64,000 bases of DNA from Actinostola sp. cb2023 (lineage: Eukaryota > Cnidaria > Anthozoa > Actiniaria > Actinostolidae): contig JAUJYZ010001566.1 in the NCBI GenBank assembly GCA_033675265.1, positions 205,747 to 269,746 of the forward strand, in the 5' to 3' direction. Positions 46,018 through 60,335 of this stretch are shown one piece after another (the stretch's first letter is position 1; each line of letters opens with the position of its first letter). Under the pieces are notes generated by a model that had not been told where the DNA came from, made no database searches, and saw only the letters and a list, made by a program, of their open reading frames with translations. A program made the position numbers and the translations under genes.

Positions 46018-49000
46018 GGCGCGTTTTTGAGGGCATAATGGTTTAGTTAGGCCCAATGAAGGTTATTTATTTTGAATAAATAAATGAACTTCATGGGCTT
46101 AAATAAACCATTATGCCCGAAAAAAGATCATTAATATCATTTATATTTCCTAAGCCCTAAATTATCAAGGATTTAGTTCAAAAGAAAGTCTAAATCTCAA
46201 TCAATCAATCAATCAAACCTTTTATTTAACAACGGAATCTCTTCAATACATGTGATTGGTCTCTCAGAGAGCCGTATATATAGATATAAATAATAGTTTA
46301 CAATAAGTTAAAAAAGTTTCTATTTACATATCATATATTATTAATAATAAATTACATGTATTATCAAAGTACAACTTTTGATAATCTATCGAGAAGTGAC
46401 TCAACTCAACTTCACCTTCGGCCATCTTGTTTTAATTTTGAAGCAGCTAATTTACATTTTGACGCAGAAATATGACGCCACGTAAACCTGCGGCAAATTC
46501 AGCTAATTTGCATAAACCATCATTCGCGCGCATGTTATATTGACGTCACTTGCAGGCATAAATATCCTATAATGCCCTCGGCCCTCTGTTTTCCTGACTT
46601 TACAAATGGTTTTCTTAGAATCTACATAGAAATTGTGAGTGATTTATGCCCTCTAAATCCTTGATAATTTAGGGTTTAGGTAAATACTCAATTAAATTAA
46701 TACAAGACATATCTAACTTTCTTGAGAAAATGAAATTTGTCTTCAGTTGGAGAATTAGTGATTTACTTTGTTTTGTCCTCACATGAATTATTAATGAGTT
46801 TGAGAAGAATAGAGCAATGACGATGACCAGGCAGAACAACTAACCAGGTAATTACTAAAATACATATGTAGAAATCATCATCATCATCAACACCATCATC
46901 GATCATCATCATCATCATCTCCATCATGAAGGTAGACTTACTTTGGAGCGTATCTTTATACTTGCACTGTCCTTCAGTGATAAAGCTCTCTCCGATGGGT
47001 CATCATATACTTGCTTGATTCGCTCCAGCAGCTTACTTATAGATAATTAAATCACATATATATATAATATATATAACATAAGAAGAAATAATCACGAAAT
47101 CACAGTATACACTCGATTGCAGAAACGTTGTAGATACATTTATACAAATATCTAATGAGATGCAAAATGTTAAACATGCTAAAATACAACTGTTTAACCA
47201 CGAAATATCGCTGAAAATGATTGCGCTGTCCTTGCTGGATGCGATACTAATCTAAAATTGATGTTTCAGATATTTTAGAAGAAAATAAGTGATGTACCAC
47301 ACTTTGCATCTCATTAGATATCTTGTATCTCATTACATATTTGTATAAATGTATACTACAACGTTTCTGCAAACGAGTGTACATATATATAATAATATAA
47401 TAATAAATACATAATAATAAATACATATACATATGACGCGTAGCAACACGAAAGGGGTGCGTATATTTCAGTAGAATATCAGAATAGGATCCCTTCTATG
47501 TTAACCAAACTCATATTGAGATAGGGGCGTTGCTATATCTAATGGGCTGCATTCAACGTATTTTCTCGTTTGATCTCGAACTAAAAATGGCCCATGCTCT
47601 TTACCTACAAATCGTCTCCACATTGTAGGCAATGCATACTTCAGAATAGGATCCCTTTTATTCTAAACAAACTCATCATGTTGCAATATATGATGACATT
47701 GGCGATAAATGATCGTTATTTCATCGAAAAGAGATCGATCTTAACTCGGAGTAGTTCTTAAACTTTCATCACTGATTAAGCTATCAAACATAATTCCAAG
47801 AGATGAATGCCATATAACTGAAGTACTCCTTCGCCTGGCACTTCTTTCACGCTCGCTCTTAATGGCCGGTGTAAGTTTCACGACAATTTTGGTCATTTAC
47901 ACAATGTACATTACCCTGCGAGCAGAGGTTCCTTTTCGTCTTTCTATGTTCACTGAGTCTTTTACTAGACTTTTGCTAAACGGCTTTTTGTTTTGGCTTT
48001 TACCTTACTGTTCTTGTAGCTCGAACTACAAGAACAGCAAGGTAAAAGCCAAAACAAAAAGCCGTTTAGCAAAAGCCGTTCATCTATCTAAAAGTCTAGT
48101 AAAAGCCTCAGTGAACATAGAAAGACGAAAAGGAACCTCTGCTCGCAGGGTAATGTACATACAATTTACACACAATCTACGTATTTGTTCGTCCCATACA
48201 TTCACTGTAAATCCGTTCGTACACACAACAAATGTACGTATTGCAAAACGTAGTGTGTTTGGCTCCCTGTGCATCTCTGCTTACGTACCTTGCTCTTTCC
48301 TGTTCTTTCGATCCTCCAATTGTCAGAATAATTTTATTAAAGTCAGCAATGGCTGACTCACATGCAAGGAGTTCTTTGCCTGACAACAATTAAAGAGGCA
48401 GTGAACAGCAGCAATCTTACTTACAATTTAAGGAGAAGCAAGGGGTAGGGATGGGGTGCAATCTCGAATACATCCGAGAGAGATTTCATTGAGACCTGAT
48501 AGTCTGGCCCCGGTTGCACGAAAGGTGAATAGCGCTATCCACCGGATAAGTCTTATCCAACGGATACAATTTATTGGATAACTGCATCAGTTTTATCCGT
48601 TGGATAGGACTTATCCGGTGGATAGCGCTTATCCAGGCTTCGTACAACCGGGCCCTGTGCAAGAACAACGCACTAAGTAATCTCTGGTTAAAATGCTAAT
48701 TCCCTGTGAAGTTATGTACAATTCAATGAATTATACACACTTTATTTCACGATTACAGGCAGTTATAATTGATATGGAAAATTAAGAAAGGTTCTTAAAA
48801 GGAATATTTGGATGACAGGTCAGTGATACACTGTTCTTGCCTACAAAACTTTCCCTCAATCACTAAATGTTTTCAAACTGACTGAATGATCGACAGATTT
48901 TCAATAGTCACACCTTCTAGAAATGTCATCAGCTTTGGAAGCAGTGGCTCCTTACGCTCCTTTACTGCTTGATAATTTAAAATGCCATCCTGTGTACATA

Positions 49001-52000
49001 TGAAGTGAAATAATGTGCATTATTTATACAGAACTAAACAAGTGTATAGAGTGGGAAACCAGTGGTACCGTGACAGTCAAATGGCTTCCTTTATGAACCA
49101 ATCAAAAATCGTGCAGATGCATCTCATCCAATCAAACTCTTTCAATGGAGTCGTTTTCGTAAGAGTGGAAAACCTATGGCACGGAGTTACGGTCACGGTA
49201 CGGAATGCAAGACAAGTTCTATGATTTATTAGCTTATTACTATTTGTTGTTATTATTGTTATTATTTATAGGTTTTATATTATCAACGCAGTCTCCAAGA
49301 AGTTGCCCACACTAAACAGCAAAATAGATACCGTATCTAACAAGAACTACTGTATATGACGCTCAGAATCAATACCCTATCTAACAAGACCTACTGTAGG
49401 ATGCTCAGAATCAATACCCTATCTAACAAGACCTATTGTAGGACGCTCAGAAACAATACCCTATCTAACAAGATCTGCTGTAGGACGCTCAGAAACAATA
49501 CCCTATCTAACAAGACCTATTGTAGGACGCTCAGAAACAATACCCTATCTAACAAGACCTGCTGCAGGACGCTCAGGATCAATACCCTATCTAACAAGAT
49601 CTGCTGTAGGACGCTCAGGATCAATACCCTATCTAACAAGACCTACTGTAGGACGCTCAGAAACAATACCCTATCTAACAAGACCTGCTGTAGGACGCTC
49701 AGAAACAATACCCTATCTAACAAGATCTGCTGTAGGACGCTCAGAAACAATACCCTATCTAACAAGACCTACTGTAGGACGCTCAGAAACAATACCCTAT
49801 CTAACAAAAAAAAGCTGCAGGACGCTCAGGATCAATACCCTATCTAACAAGATCTGCTGTAGGACGCTCAGGATCAATACCCTATCTAACAAGACCTGCT
49901 GCAGGACGCTCAGGATCAATACCCTATCTAACAAGACCTGCTGTAGGACGCTCAGAAACAATACCCTATCTAACAAGACCTACTGTAGGACGCTCAGAAT
50001 CAATACCCTATCTAACAAGACCTGCTGTAGGACGCTCAGAAACAATACCCTATCTAACAAGCCCTGCTGTAGGACGCTCAGAAACAATACCCTATCTAAC
50101 AAGACCTGCTGCAGGACGCTCAGAAACAATACCCTATCTAACAAGACCTGCTGTAGGACGCTCAGAAACAATACCCTATCTAACAAGACCTGCTGCAGGA
50201 CGCTCAGGATCAATACCCTATCTAACAAGATCTGCTGTAGGACGCTCAGAAACAATACCCTATCTAACAAGACCTGCTGCAGGACGCTCAGGATCAATAC
50301 CCTATCTAACAAGATCTGCTGTAGGACGCTCAGGATCAATACCCTATCTAACAAGACCTACTGTAGGACGCTCAGAAACAATACCCTATCTAACAAGACC
50401 TGCTGTAGGACGCTCAGAAACAATACCCTATCTAACAAGACCTGCTGTAGGACGCTCAGAAACAATACCCTATCTAACAACAAGCCCTGCTGTAGGACGC
50501 TCAGAAACAATACCCTATCTAACAAGATCTGCTGTAGGACGCTCAGAAACAATACCCTATCTAACAAGACCTACTGTAGGACGCTCAGAAACAATACCCT
50601 ATCTAACAAGACCTACTGTAGGACGCTCAGAAACAATACCCTATCTAACAAAAAAAAGCTGCAGGACGCTCAGGATCAATACCCTATCTAACAAGATCTG
50701 CTGTAGGACGCTCAGGATCAATACCCTATCTAACAAGACCTATTGTAGGACGCTCAGAAACAATACCCTATCTAACAAGACCTGCTGTAGGACGCTCAGA
50801 AACAATACCCTATCTAACAAGACCTACTGTAGGACGCTCAGAATCAATACCCTATCTAACAAGACCTGCTGTAGGACGCTCAGAAACAATACCCTATCTA
50901 ACAAGCCCTGCTGTAGGACGCTCAGAAACAATACCCTATCTAACAAGCCCTGCTGTAGGACGCTCAGAAACAATACCCTATCTAACAAGATCTGCTGTAG
51001 GACGCTCAGAATCAATACCCTATCTAACAAGACCTACTGTAGGACGCTCAGAAACAATACCCTATCTAACAAGATCTACTGTAGGACGCTCAGAATCAAT
51101 ACCCTATCTAACAAGACCTGCTGTAGGACGCTCAGGATCAATACCCTATCTAACAAAAAAAAAGCTGCAGGACGCTCAGGATCAATACCCTATCTAACAA
51201 GATCTGCTGTAGGACGCTCAGGATCAATACCCTATCTAACAAGACCTGCTGCAGGACGCTCAGGATCAATACCCTATCTAACAAGACCTGCTGTAGGACG
51301 CTCAGAAACAATACCCTATCTAACAAGACCTACTGTAGGACGCTCAGAATCAATACCCTATCTAACAAGACCTGCTGTAGGACGCTCAGAAACAATACCC
51401 TATCTAACAAGCCCTGCTGTAGGACGCTCAGAAACAATACCCTATCTAACAAGACCTGCTGCAGGACGCTCAGAAACAATACCCTATCTAACAAGACCTG
51501 CTGTAGGACGCTCAGAAACAATACCCTATCTAACAAGACCTGCTGCAGGACGCTCAGGATCAATACCCTATCTAACAAGATCTGCTGTAGGACGCTCAGA
51601 AACAATACCCTATCTAACAAGACCTGCTGCAGGACGCTCAGGATCAATACCCTATCTAACAAGATCTGCTGTAGGACGCTCAGGATCAATACCCTATCTA
51701 ACAAGACCTACTGTAGGACGCTCAGAAACAATACCCTATCTAACAAGACCTGCTGTAGGACGCTCAGAAACAATACCCTATCTAACAAGACCTGCTGTAG
51801 GACGCTCAGAAACAATACCCTATCTAACAAGCCCTGCTGTAGGACGCTCAGAAACAATACCCTATCTAACAAGATCTGCTGTAGGACGCTCAGAAACAAT
51901 ACCCTATCTAACAAGACCTACTGTAGGACGCTCAGAAACAATACCCTATCTAACAAGCCCTGCTGTAGGACGCTCAGAAACAATACCCTATCTAACAAGC

Positions 52001-55000
52001 CCTGCTGTAGGACGCTCAGAAACAATACCCTATCTAACAAGATCTGCTGTAGGACGCTCAGAATCAATACCCTATCTAACAAGACCTACTGTAGGACGCT
52101 CAGAAACAATACCCTATCTAACAAGATCTGCTGTAGGACGCTCAGAATCAATACCCTATCTAACAAGACCTACTGTAGGACGCTCAGAAACAATACCCTA
52201 TCTAACAAGCCCTGCTGTAGGACGCTCAGAAACAATACCCTATCTAACAAGATCTGCTGTAGGACGCTCAGGATCAATACCCTATCTAACAAGACCTACT
52301 GTAGGACGCTCAGAAACAATACCCTATCTAACAAGAGCTACTGTAGGACGCTCAGAATCAATACCCTATCTAACAAGACCTACTGTAGGACGCTCAGGAT
52401 CAATACCCTATCTAACAGGACCTGCTGTAGGACGCTCAGAATCAATACCCTATCTAACAAGCCCTGCTGTAGGACGCTCAGGATCAATACCCTATCTAAC
52501 AAGACCTGCTGTAGGACGCTCAGGATCAATACCCTATCTAACAAGACTTGCTGTATGACGCTCAGGATCAATACCCTATCTAACAAGACCTGCTGTAGGA
52601 CGCTCAGGATCAATACCCTATCTAACAAGACCTGCTGTAGGACGCTCAGGATCAATACCCTATCTAACAAGACCTGCTGTAGGACGCTCAGGATCAATAC
52701 CCTATCTAACAAGACCTGCTGTAGGACGCTCAGGATCAATACCCTATCTAACAAGACCTGCTGTAGGACGCTCAGGTTCAATACCCTATCTAACAAGACC
52801 TGCTGTAGGACGCTCAGAATCAATACCCTATCTAACAAGACCTGCTGTAGGACGCTCAGGATCAATACCCTATCTAACAAGACCTGCTGTAGGACGCTCT
52901 GTATCTAACAAGGTGGCACATGCACATATCCAGGACATTGTGGAGTATGCTAAGCACTGCAACATTACCCATATAGCTTAAATGTAGTGGAGTAGCTCCT
53001 ATCCCTGGCTCAGAACCTACATTATTTCCATATACACCGTAGGACATTGTGGAGTATGTTAAGCACTGCAACATTACCCATATAGCTTAAATGTAGTGGA
53101 GTAGCTCCTCCCACTGGCTCAGAACCTACATTATTTCCATATACACCGTAGGACATTGTGGAGTATGTTAAGCACTGCAACATTACCCATATAGCTTAAA
53201 TGTAGTGGAGTAGCTCCTCCCACTGGCTCAGAACCTACATTATTTCCATATACACCGTAGGACATTGTGGAGTATGTTAAGCACTGCAACATTACCCATA
53301 TAGCTTAAATGTAGTGGAGTAGCTCCTCCCACTGGCTCAGAACCTACATTATTTCCATATACACCGTAGGACATTGTGGAGTATGTTAAGCACTGCGACA
53401 TTACCCATATAGCTTAAATGTAGTGGAGTAGCTCCTCCCACTGGCTCAGAACCTACATTATTTCCATATACACCGTAGGACATTGTGGAGTATGTTAAGC
53501 ACTGCAACATTACCCGTATAGCTTAAATGTAGTGGAGTAGCTCCTCCCACTGGCTCAGAACCTACATTATTTCCATATACACCGTAGGACATTGTGGAGT
53601 ATGTTAAGCACTGCACCATTACCCATATAGCTTATGTAGTGGAGTAGCTCCTATCCCTGGCTCAGAACCTACATTATTTCCATTTTTACCACAACTAGTA
53701 AATTTCTCGCTCTCTGATTGCTTCGATCAACCGTGGTCTATCAGAGTACATACCACGGTTCTCATCGTCTGATGCCAAAATTTTAACTTTGTCAAACGAA
53801 AAACATGTTTTCAGCTACATATTTTACAGTGACTAAGAGTACATACCAAGCTGACTATCGTAAATCACAACCACAGTTCATAGCAAGCCAAATCTTTCAT
53901 CAGTTGCAGCTATTTGTTAAATACACCACAGGCAGCCCAATCTCTTAATTTGACGATATTTAGCGTATCAACAAGCCATAAATAGATGAAAATTTATAGT
54001 TGCAAAAATACGAATTCTTTGAAATAAAAACACGAAATACATTTGTATGACATTTCATGTGTCTGCTGCAGTTGTTATTTTTACGATTAAAGCCTTATTT
54101 CAATTTTTTTTTCTTACCTCCGATCCCCCCTCTAAAATTGAAATAAGGCTTTAATCATAAAAATAACAACTGCAGCAGACACATGAAATGTCATACAAAT
54201 GTTTATTTCGTGTTTTTATTTCAAAGAATTCGTATTTTTGCAACTATAAATTTTCATCTATTTATGGCTTGTTGATACGCTAAATATCGTCAAATTAAGA
54301 GATTGGGCTGCCTGTGAATACACCACAGGACATTGTGAAGTATGTTAAGCACTTCAACATTACCTTAAACACAAACGAGGCTCCTCCATTAGTTACCGCT
54401 GATACATATGCAATCATCGTAGATACATCAAGATTAGCATGGTTTCTACACAACAAACATAATGGTTGATTTGTTAAATGTGACTTTTAGAACTATTGAC
54501 TCCCAAACAGTTAATATTCAGAAATTTGAGACTTTAATGATCATGAAATGATCCTGAAAAAAAAAATCAAGATTTTGTGTGAAACCCAGGTAAACTACTT
54601 CCAAGCACAAGAGAACAAAGTAAGAAACTCAACTCTCATAAAGCATGGCGCTCCGCGAATTGAACCAGGCACCATAGTGGTGAGAGAGGCAAGTGCTTTC
54701 ACCACGTGGTCACCCGGCTTGCTTCCCTTAAAACACAAGAAAGATTTCTTCCTCAGATTTTGAAACACCAACAAGTGGGTTGAAAGAAAACAAGATGCAG
54801 CTGAGTTTTAAACCGACTTTCAGGCCTGTTTAGAGATTCAACACTTTGAGTGTTTGAGTGCTTCTCAAACCATGAATAATACTGAGATGTGTGTGCAATA
54901 ATAGTGTACTTGATTTCTGACGATAATGTAAATACTCCATTAGGATCTTTGAATTATAAAGGAGAATTTGAATTTTGATCACAGGTCTAGTTACACTTAC

Positions 55001-58000
55001 ATGGCCAGGGATTCCTGGATATGACTGGTAATGGTATAGATGAAGCATTTGCCAGTGAAGAGTCTGAATCGCATGGATCAAGGAGTACATCACCTTGCAC
55101 ACTGATTCCTAAGTCTGTCAAAGATGCTTTAAAAACAAGTGACACAAGGATATATTAAAGTATTACATAAAGAGAATGAAATGAATAATTACAGAAGAAA
55201 GGAAAGAAGAGATAGAAACAAAAAATAACACAAGTTTAACAAAGAGGGAAGGTCTGCAGATTTGAAAGAAAACAATCACATTGTAATTTCCTATACAGAG
55301 CGACACGAAAACCTTTTTGAAATGTATTTGCACACCTTTATCACCATTATTAGCCTGGAATCAGCTCTCAATTAATGGTGATCAAAGCATTTTACATACT
55401 ACTGTTTTAGGTCCAGACAGAAGTAGAGTGCAATTTAGAAAAGTGTGACTTAATAGTACTAAATAGTGCTATTTCTATTGTTTTCTATTGTTTCATTATT
55501 TAGTACTAATTAGTAATTTAGTTTTCACGCTTTTCTAAATTGCACTCTAGGTAATTAGAACAGTAAAGGTGGTCTTTAATAGTGGTTTGAGTCACACAGT
55601 AAAAGTTGATAACTGTTCTATCAATATTTCTAGAAATAGAAACTAAATGGAAAGGTGATGATCGAGTGGGAAGTGTAAGAGAATAAAAAAAATATCTAGA
55701 TTAACAAAGAGAGAAGAAAGGGGTAAATAATACATATCACAGTTGAACTGAAGAAATGTGAGATATGGAAGAACAGACATCGATGCATACAACTGTAGCT
55801 ACATTGAAAAAAGTTGAAAAAGAAATGGGATAAAAAAGAATTCAAAATCAAGAAACAATTTATTGCTCAATGGCATTATGACGTCACAACTTGTTTATGA
55901 GGGGACAGACTTGTCAAGAACAATAGACATTTGAACTAAATCTGCTCTGCTCAGCATTTAAATATTAATACTTTTGAAAGTTTACTGTTAGTATTTTGTG
56001 TTACCATTTTCCTACATGTATGTTCTACTGAAAGTATTTCATTGTTGTTTTGTCCCACGGACTCATGGACCATGATCCTTAGCGTTTAAACAATATATTG
56101 TTTTGTAGTGATGTCATACTGTTATAGAGTAATTTTAAATCAAGGAACACAACTACCTACTTGCTAAGCTCTTTGTGACTCCATTGCAGAATACAAATGA
56201 TACTAAAGGGTTTTGGAAATGTACAACATGGTTCTCACTGCAATCAATAAAATCCTGGGGAAAAAAAGAAGTTGCATTTTCACTGAATAGACCAATTTGC
56301 AATGTTTACATTCTTTACCCCAATTCAAAACCTTTGGAAATAAGAGCTTTTTGTTCCAAACATTTCCATGTCAATGCTCTATTGAAATCGAAATACAACA
56401 GACAAAGAACCGTATTCCCAAAAGATCTGAATTGGGTACAACATTGCATCAGCCGATTTGGTCTATGGGCTTAATAGAGGTAGAGGAAGCTTAATAAAGG
56501 GAGGGGGCTTAATATAGGGAAGGGGCTTAATAGAGGGAGGGGCCTTAATAGAGGGAGGGGGGGCTTAATAGAGGGAGAGGGGGCATAATAGAGGGAGAGG
56601 GGCTTAATAGAGGGAGGGGGCTTAATAGAGGGAGGGGACTTAATAGAGGGAGGGGACTTAATAGAGGGGAATTCATAGAGGGAGAGGGGGCCTAATAGAG
56701 CGGGCGGGGGCTTAATAGAGGGAGGGGGCTTAATAGAGGCAGGGGGGTTAATAGAGGGAAGGGGCTTAATAGAAGGAGGGGGCTCAATAGTGGGAGGGGT
56801 TTCAATAGAGGAAGGCGGCTAAATAGAGGGAGGGGGCTTAATAGAGGGAGGGGGCTTAATAGAGGGAGGGGGCTTAATAGAGGGAGGGGACTTAATAGAG
56901 GGGAATTCATAGAGGGAGAGGGGGCCTAATAGAGCGGGCGGGGGCTTAATAGAGGGAGGGGGCTTAATAGAGGGAGGGGGCTTAATAGAGGGAGGGGGCT
57001 TAATAGAGGGAGGGGACTTAATAGAGGGGAATTCATAGAGGGAGAGGGGGCCTAATAGAGCGGGCGGGGGCTTAATAGAGGGAGGGGGCTTAATAGAGGG
57101 AGGGGGCTTAATAGAGGGAGGGGACTTAATAGAGGGGAATTCATAGAGGGAGAGGGGGCCTAATAGAGCGGGCGGGGGCTTAATAGAGGGAGGGGGCTTA
57201 ATAGAGGCAGGGGGGTTAATAGAGGGAAGGGGCTTAATAGAAGGAGGGGGCTCAATAGTGGGAGGGGGTTCAATAGAGGAAGGCGGCTAAATAGAGGGAG
57301 GGGGCTTAATAGAGGGAGGGGGCTTAATAGAGGGAGGGGGCTTTTCTACGGTATCTTTTGGAGAAGGCGAGGGAGGGCTTTTAATTAAAAAAAAGAGAGA
57401 GGGGGCTTAATAAAAATTGTGCTTCAAACAGGGGGGCTTATTGGGTGGTGGGCTATGGGAAAGGGAGGGATAAATAGAGGATATATATGTTAACTTTAAA
57501 ATGATAACAGTGATAAAGTGAGTTTAGAAAATACACTTAGTTTTAAAAATTAACAATGTCTTGATGTGTAGTTTTAGAATTTTGATGCATTCTCATTCAG
57601 TAGACAAATCATAATCACTGATTTGTTTGATAAATGTCCATATAATGTCACAGAACAAATTATAAACCATTATCATCCCATGAATCAACATGGACGTGTC
57701 CAGACTTTAACCAATCATAACAAAGCTAGTTTGATTGACGGCTGTCTAGACTGGAGATTGGCTGAAAATTAATGTTGTAATTTTCAGGGTCATAGTTCAA
57801 CAATAATGGCTGTAATCCCATTTATGTATTCAATGATCATTCATTCATTCACTAATTCTTCCATCAATTCTTCCACTCTTCCATATCCAATTTGTATTGA
57901 TTTACCGTTTTTTTGGCAGATCTGCCCAACTACATTATTACTGGCTTCATACCTTGGCTTGATCTATAAGATCTCTTTCCCCATATTCACCTTGACCTTC

Positions 58001-58922
58001 ATGTAGAGTAAGGTACATTTGTATATACATGTAGCAATATTTAGAAACCTGAGTGTGTAAAACTACAAAACTTTTGGCACCATCACCATTATTATCATTT
58101 AACCACTCTTTGCATTACTATAGGACTACCGAATATGAAAGTTGTGACTGGTGAGTTTGAATCATAAGCATGAAATATGCCGGCTTCTTCAATGTCTCTA
58201 TACAAAGTCATGTAACTTTTGCCTTGGGTTGTCATGTAGTAATGCAAAATTATTTAACAGTGGTAATAATAATATTTGTTAATACAATAACATTTATTTT
58301 TTATTCAATTTTTCATACATTGTACAAATTCCAATCTCCTGGTTGGTAATTGATTTGTACCAAGTGAGGAGTGGTTATGATGAGACAACCGTGGCGAAGT
58401 CATTATCGTGCTGTAAAAGCTGTCAGTGGTGTAAATTCTTTACACCACAGTGTTTAGTAATAGTATTAGCTTGGCTCTGCAATGTATTCAAATTGAATAA
58501 TACAAATATTAACACCCTCTTTGCTCGTGAGTTATTGGGAATTTACCTTCACTCGTTCACTAACAATGAACTCAAAATTTTCTCATCTTGCACTCGGCTA
58601 CGCCTCGTGCAGAATTTAAATTTCTCATTCATTGTTAGTGAACTTTTGCAGGTTAAATCCCGATAACCCACTCGCTCGAGTGCGTTAATTAACCTCTAAT
58701 TAATTTATACAGTTATAGCGCATAATAATAATAATAATACACCGAATCGAAATATGGCGACCAATTTGAATAACTATTGTTCTGGATTGACTAGCCTCTC
58801 ATTCATGTGAAAATGCTTTTGTGTTTCCACGTGAACACGAGGTTGGTCAGTCAAAGAACAATGGCAGTTCAAATTGGACGCCATATTTTGATTCGGTGTA
58901 TAATAATTTATTTAATAATAAT

Positions 58923-58958
<36 letters not shown>

Positions 58959-60335
58959 TATAATAATAATAATAATAATATTTCTTCAATAAAAAGAGAG
59001 AGCGCCATTCCACAATGTCTCAATTGATGCTCTTTATAAAAAAAAGAAGTAAATTGTATTGTATTGGCAACATACATGTACCTTGCCATATTCTGTGCAA
59101 CGCCTTTGGATTTCTAGCTACGACTTTTATCCAATTAGTTCCATTACTAGCAACAACGTCTACAATACAAGATCTTGATGCACTGTCTTTGTATCCTGTA
59201 CTGTTTGCCAAGTTGAAATGAAATGTTCTAAAGATTGATACGACTTGCTCTGCCTGTTCTGTTGCCTTGATAACACCTTGGAGGTGTGCTAGGTTTGTGC
59301 TTTGTACATGGCTGGCTTTTATGGGGATTTCTTTCCTTTTAAGCTGTCAGATAAAATTTCCATCCAGTTAGTTCAATCCATTACAAGTATTGTTATTCAT
59401 GCTTGACATCAAATATCCTTCCTCATTCAACTTAATAATTCATGAGGTAAACACGATCATTTAACGTGCATGCAGAATCATTCTCATTTGCATAGATTTG
59501 AACTTTGATTTTCTCAGCTTTTAAGCATTGAGCCTTCCAGCTACATTGCTGGAATTGATAAGTAATATCCCATACAGATCAACTGATACTCAAATTGTAT
59601 ATATAAATTACTTCTTGATCTATTTAGTACACCAGTATGTACTATATACACGTAAGCTCACTGCATAGTAAATGTGTATTCATGATTTTTGTGATATTAA
59701 TATAATATAATTATACACTATTCATATAAACTTCTGGAAATTTAAAACAGTTAACAAATAGAAGGACTCTATACTCCAGTATCTTGTATAAATTAAAGTA
59801 GTCGATAATTTGAATACAAGAAAGTCAAAAAATCAATGTACAGTTGATGTGTATTATATAGCAGCTGGTGTATAAATTATACTTCATTACTTATTACAAT
59901 GTATTTATTCATGATCTCTTTTGTTTATACATCCTACCAGGAATACAAAATCTTCCGATCGAGAAGTCATTATTTTACCAAGGTACGTCTGATGTTTGAA
60001 TCCATTTCATAGACTAATGGACTATTGTAGTAATTACTAGATAATATTTAGTAAGCTTACATGTACATGTAACTTAATAACATTATTCGAAAGCCCATTT
60101 TGACAACAATAGTCGACCAGATAATCAAACCAAGATCAAAGGTAAGAAATACTTGGTACTAAAGCTTTCTACAACACTCACAGACGACAGAAAACTTATT
60201 TCTGCTCTGATTTTCCTCTGCAGTTTGTGGCTTCCTTCAACATGTGCTTCCAGCTTTTTACATTTATTTAGCAATTCCTCAGCTAAATTGATCTTTCTTC
60301 GAGTACAGCGAAAAAGGTCCTTTCCCTCTGCCCAT
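45877..60335 (-). CDS. UPF0415 family protein (C7orf25 homologue), right-arm copy, last exon missing
   Basis: Exons in transcript order are 60335-60182, 59343-59082, 57996-57953, 56254-56161, 55126-55001, 54445-54364, 48989-48914, 48379-48289, 47035-46942 and 45957-45877. Content and splice sites mirror the left-arm copy. Here the last exon is in frame (GTGDKLKAVTVTANSAFVRA) and the end of exon 1 reads correctly as KLQRKIRAEISFLSS, where the left arm is shifted. This copy has its own one-base changes: an extra G after the start ATG, an extra base in the A/T run of CCTTTTTCGC, a missing T in AGATCAATT, and one C missing in the SLTDLG exon near 55016. It points at the left copy across the palindrome centre, and neither copy has its final exon. 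Confidence 0.88.
46149..46679. mobile_element. MITE with nested SINE-like tail, right arm
   Basis: Mirror copy of 42722-43251. Confidence 0.7.
47108..47381. mobile_element. MITE with TACACTCG ends, right arm
   Basis: Mirror copy of 42019-42292. Confidence 0.85.
47906..48160. mobile_element. Palindromic MITE, CCCTGCGAGCAGAGG ends, right arm
   Basis: Mirror copy of 41241-41494. Its open frame (47862-48356) is a by-product. Confidence 0.9.
48507..48655. mobile_element. Palindromic MITE, GGGCCCGGTTG ends, right arm
   Basis: Mirror copy of 40745-40894. Confidence 0.88.
49330..52912. repeat. Minisatellite, 42-bp unit, right arm
   Basis: Mirror of 36478-40070, differing by about 21 bp in total length over 3.6 kb, with the same order of variants. 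Confidence 0.95.
52925..53690. repeat. Minisatellite, 109-bp unit, right arm
   Basis: Mirror of 35700-36450 with the same copy number and the same variant units, for example the one with CCCGTATAGC. Confidence 0.92.
53927..54316. mobile_element. Palindromic element, right arm
   Basis: Mirror copy of 35064-35451. It carries an extra TT at CAAATGTTTATTTCG that the left copy lacks. Confidence 0.88.
54545..54730 (-). mobile_element. tRNA-derived SINE, right arm
   Basis: Mirror copy of 34651-34835, with CGAATTGAACC as the reversed B box. Confidence 0.65.
55426..55548. mobile_element. Palindromic MITE, GAGTGCAATTTAGAAAAGC family, right arm
   Basis: Mirror copy of 33832-33954. Confidence 0.9.
56470..57455. 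repeat. Minisatellite, 18-bp unit, right arm
   Basis: Mirror of 31925-32910 (TAGAGGGAGGGGGCTTAA units). Length agrees with the left arm to within a few bases. Confidence 0.93.
58740..58898. mobile_element. Palindromic MITE, CACCGAATC family, right arm
   Basis: Mirror copy of 30482-30640 with the same TA flanks. Confidence 0.9.
58905..58985. repeat. (TAA)n microsatellite, right arm
   Basis: Mirror of 30404-30475, a few units longer or differently interrupted. Confidence 0.9.

Noticed and set aside
47862..48356. 164-codon ORF in the right arm
   Set aside because: It spans a palindromic MITE and antisense of a UPF0415 exon. The left-arm mirror is broken by an indel and no family motif is present.
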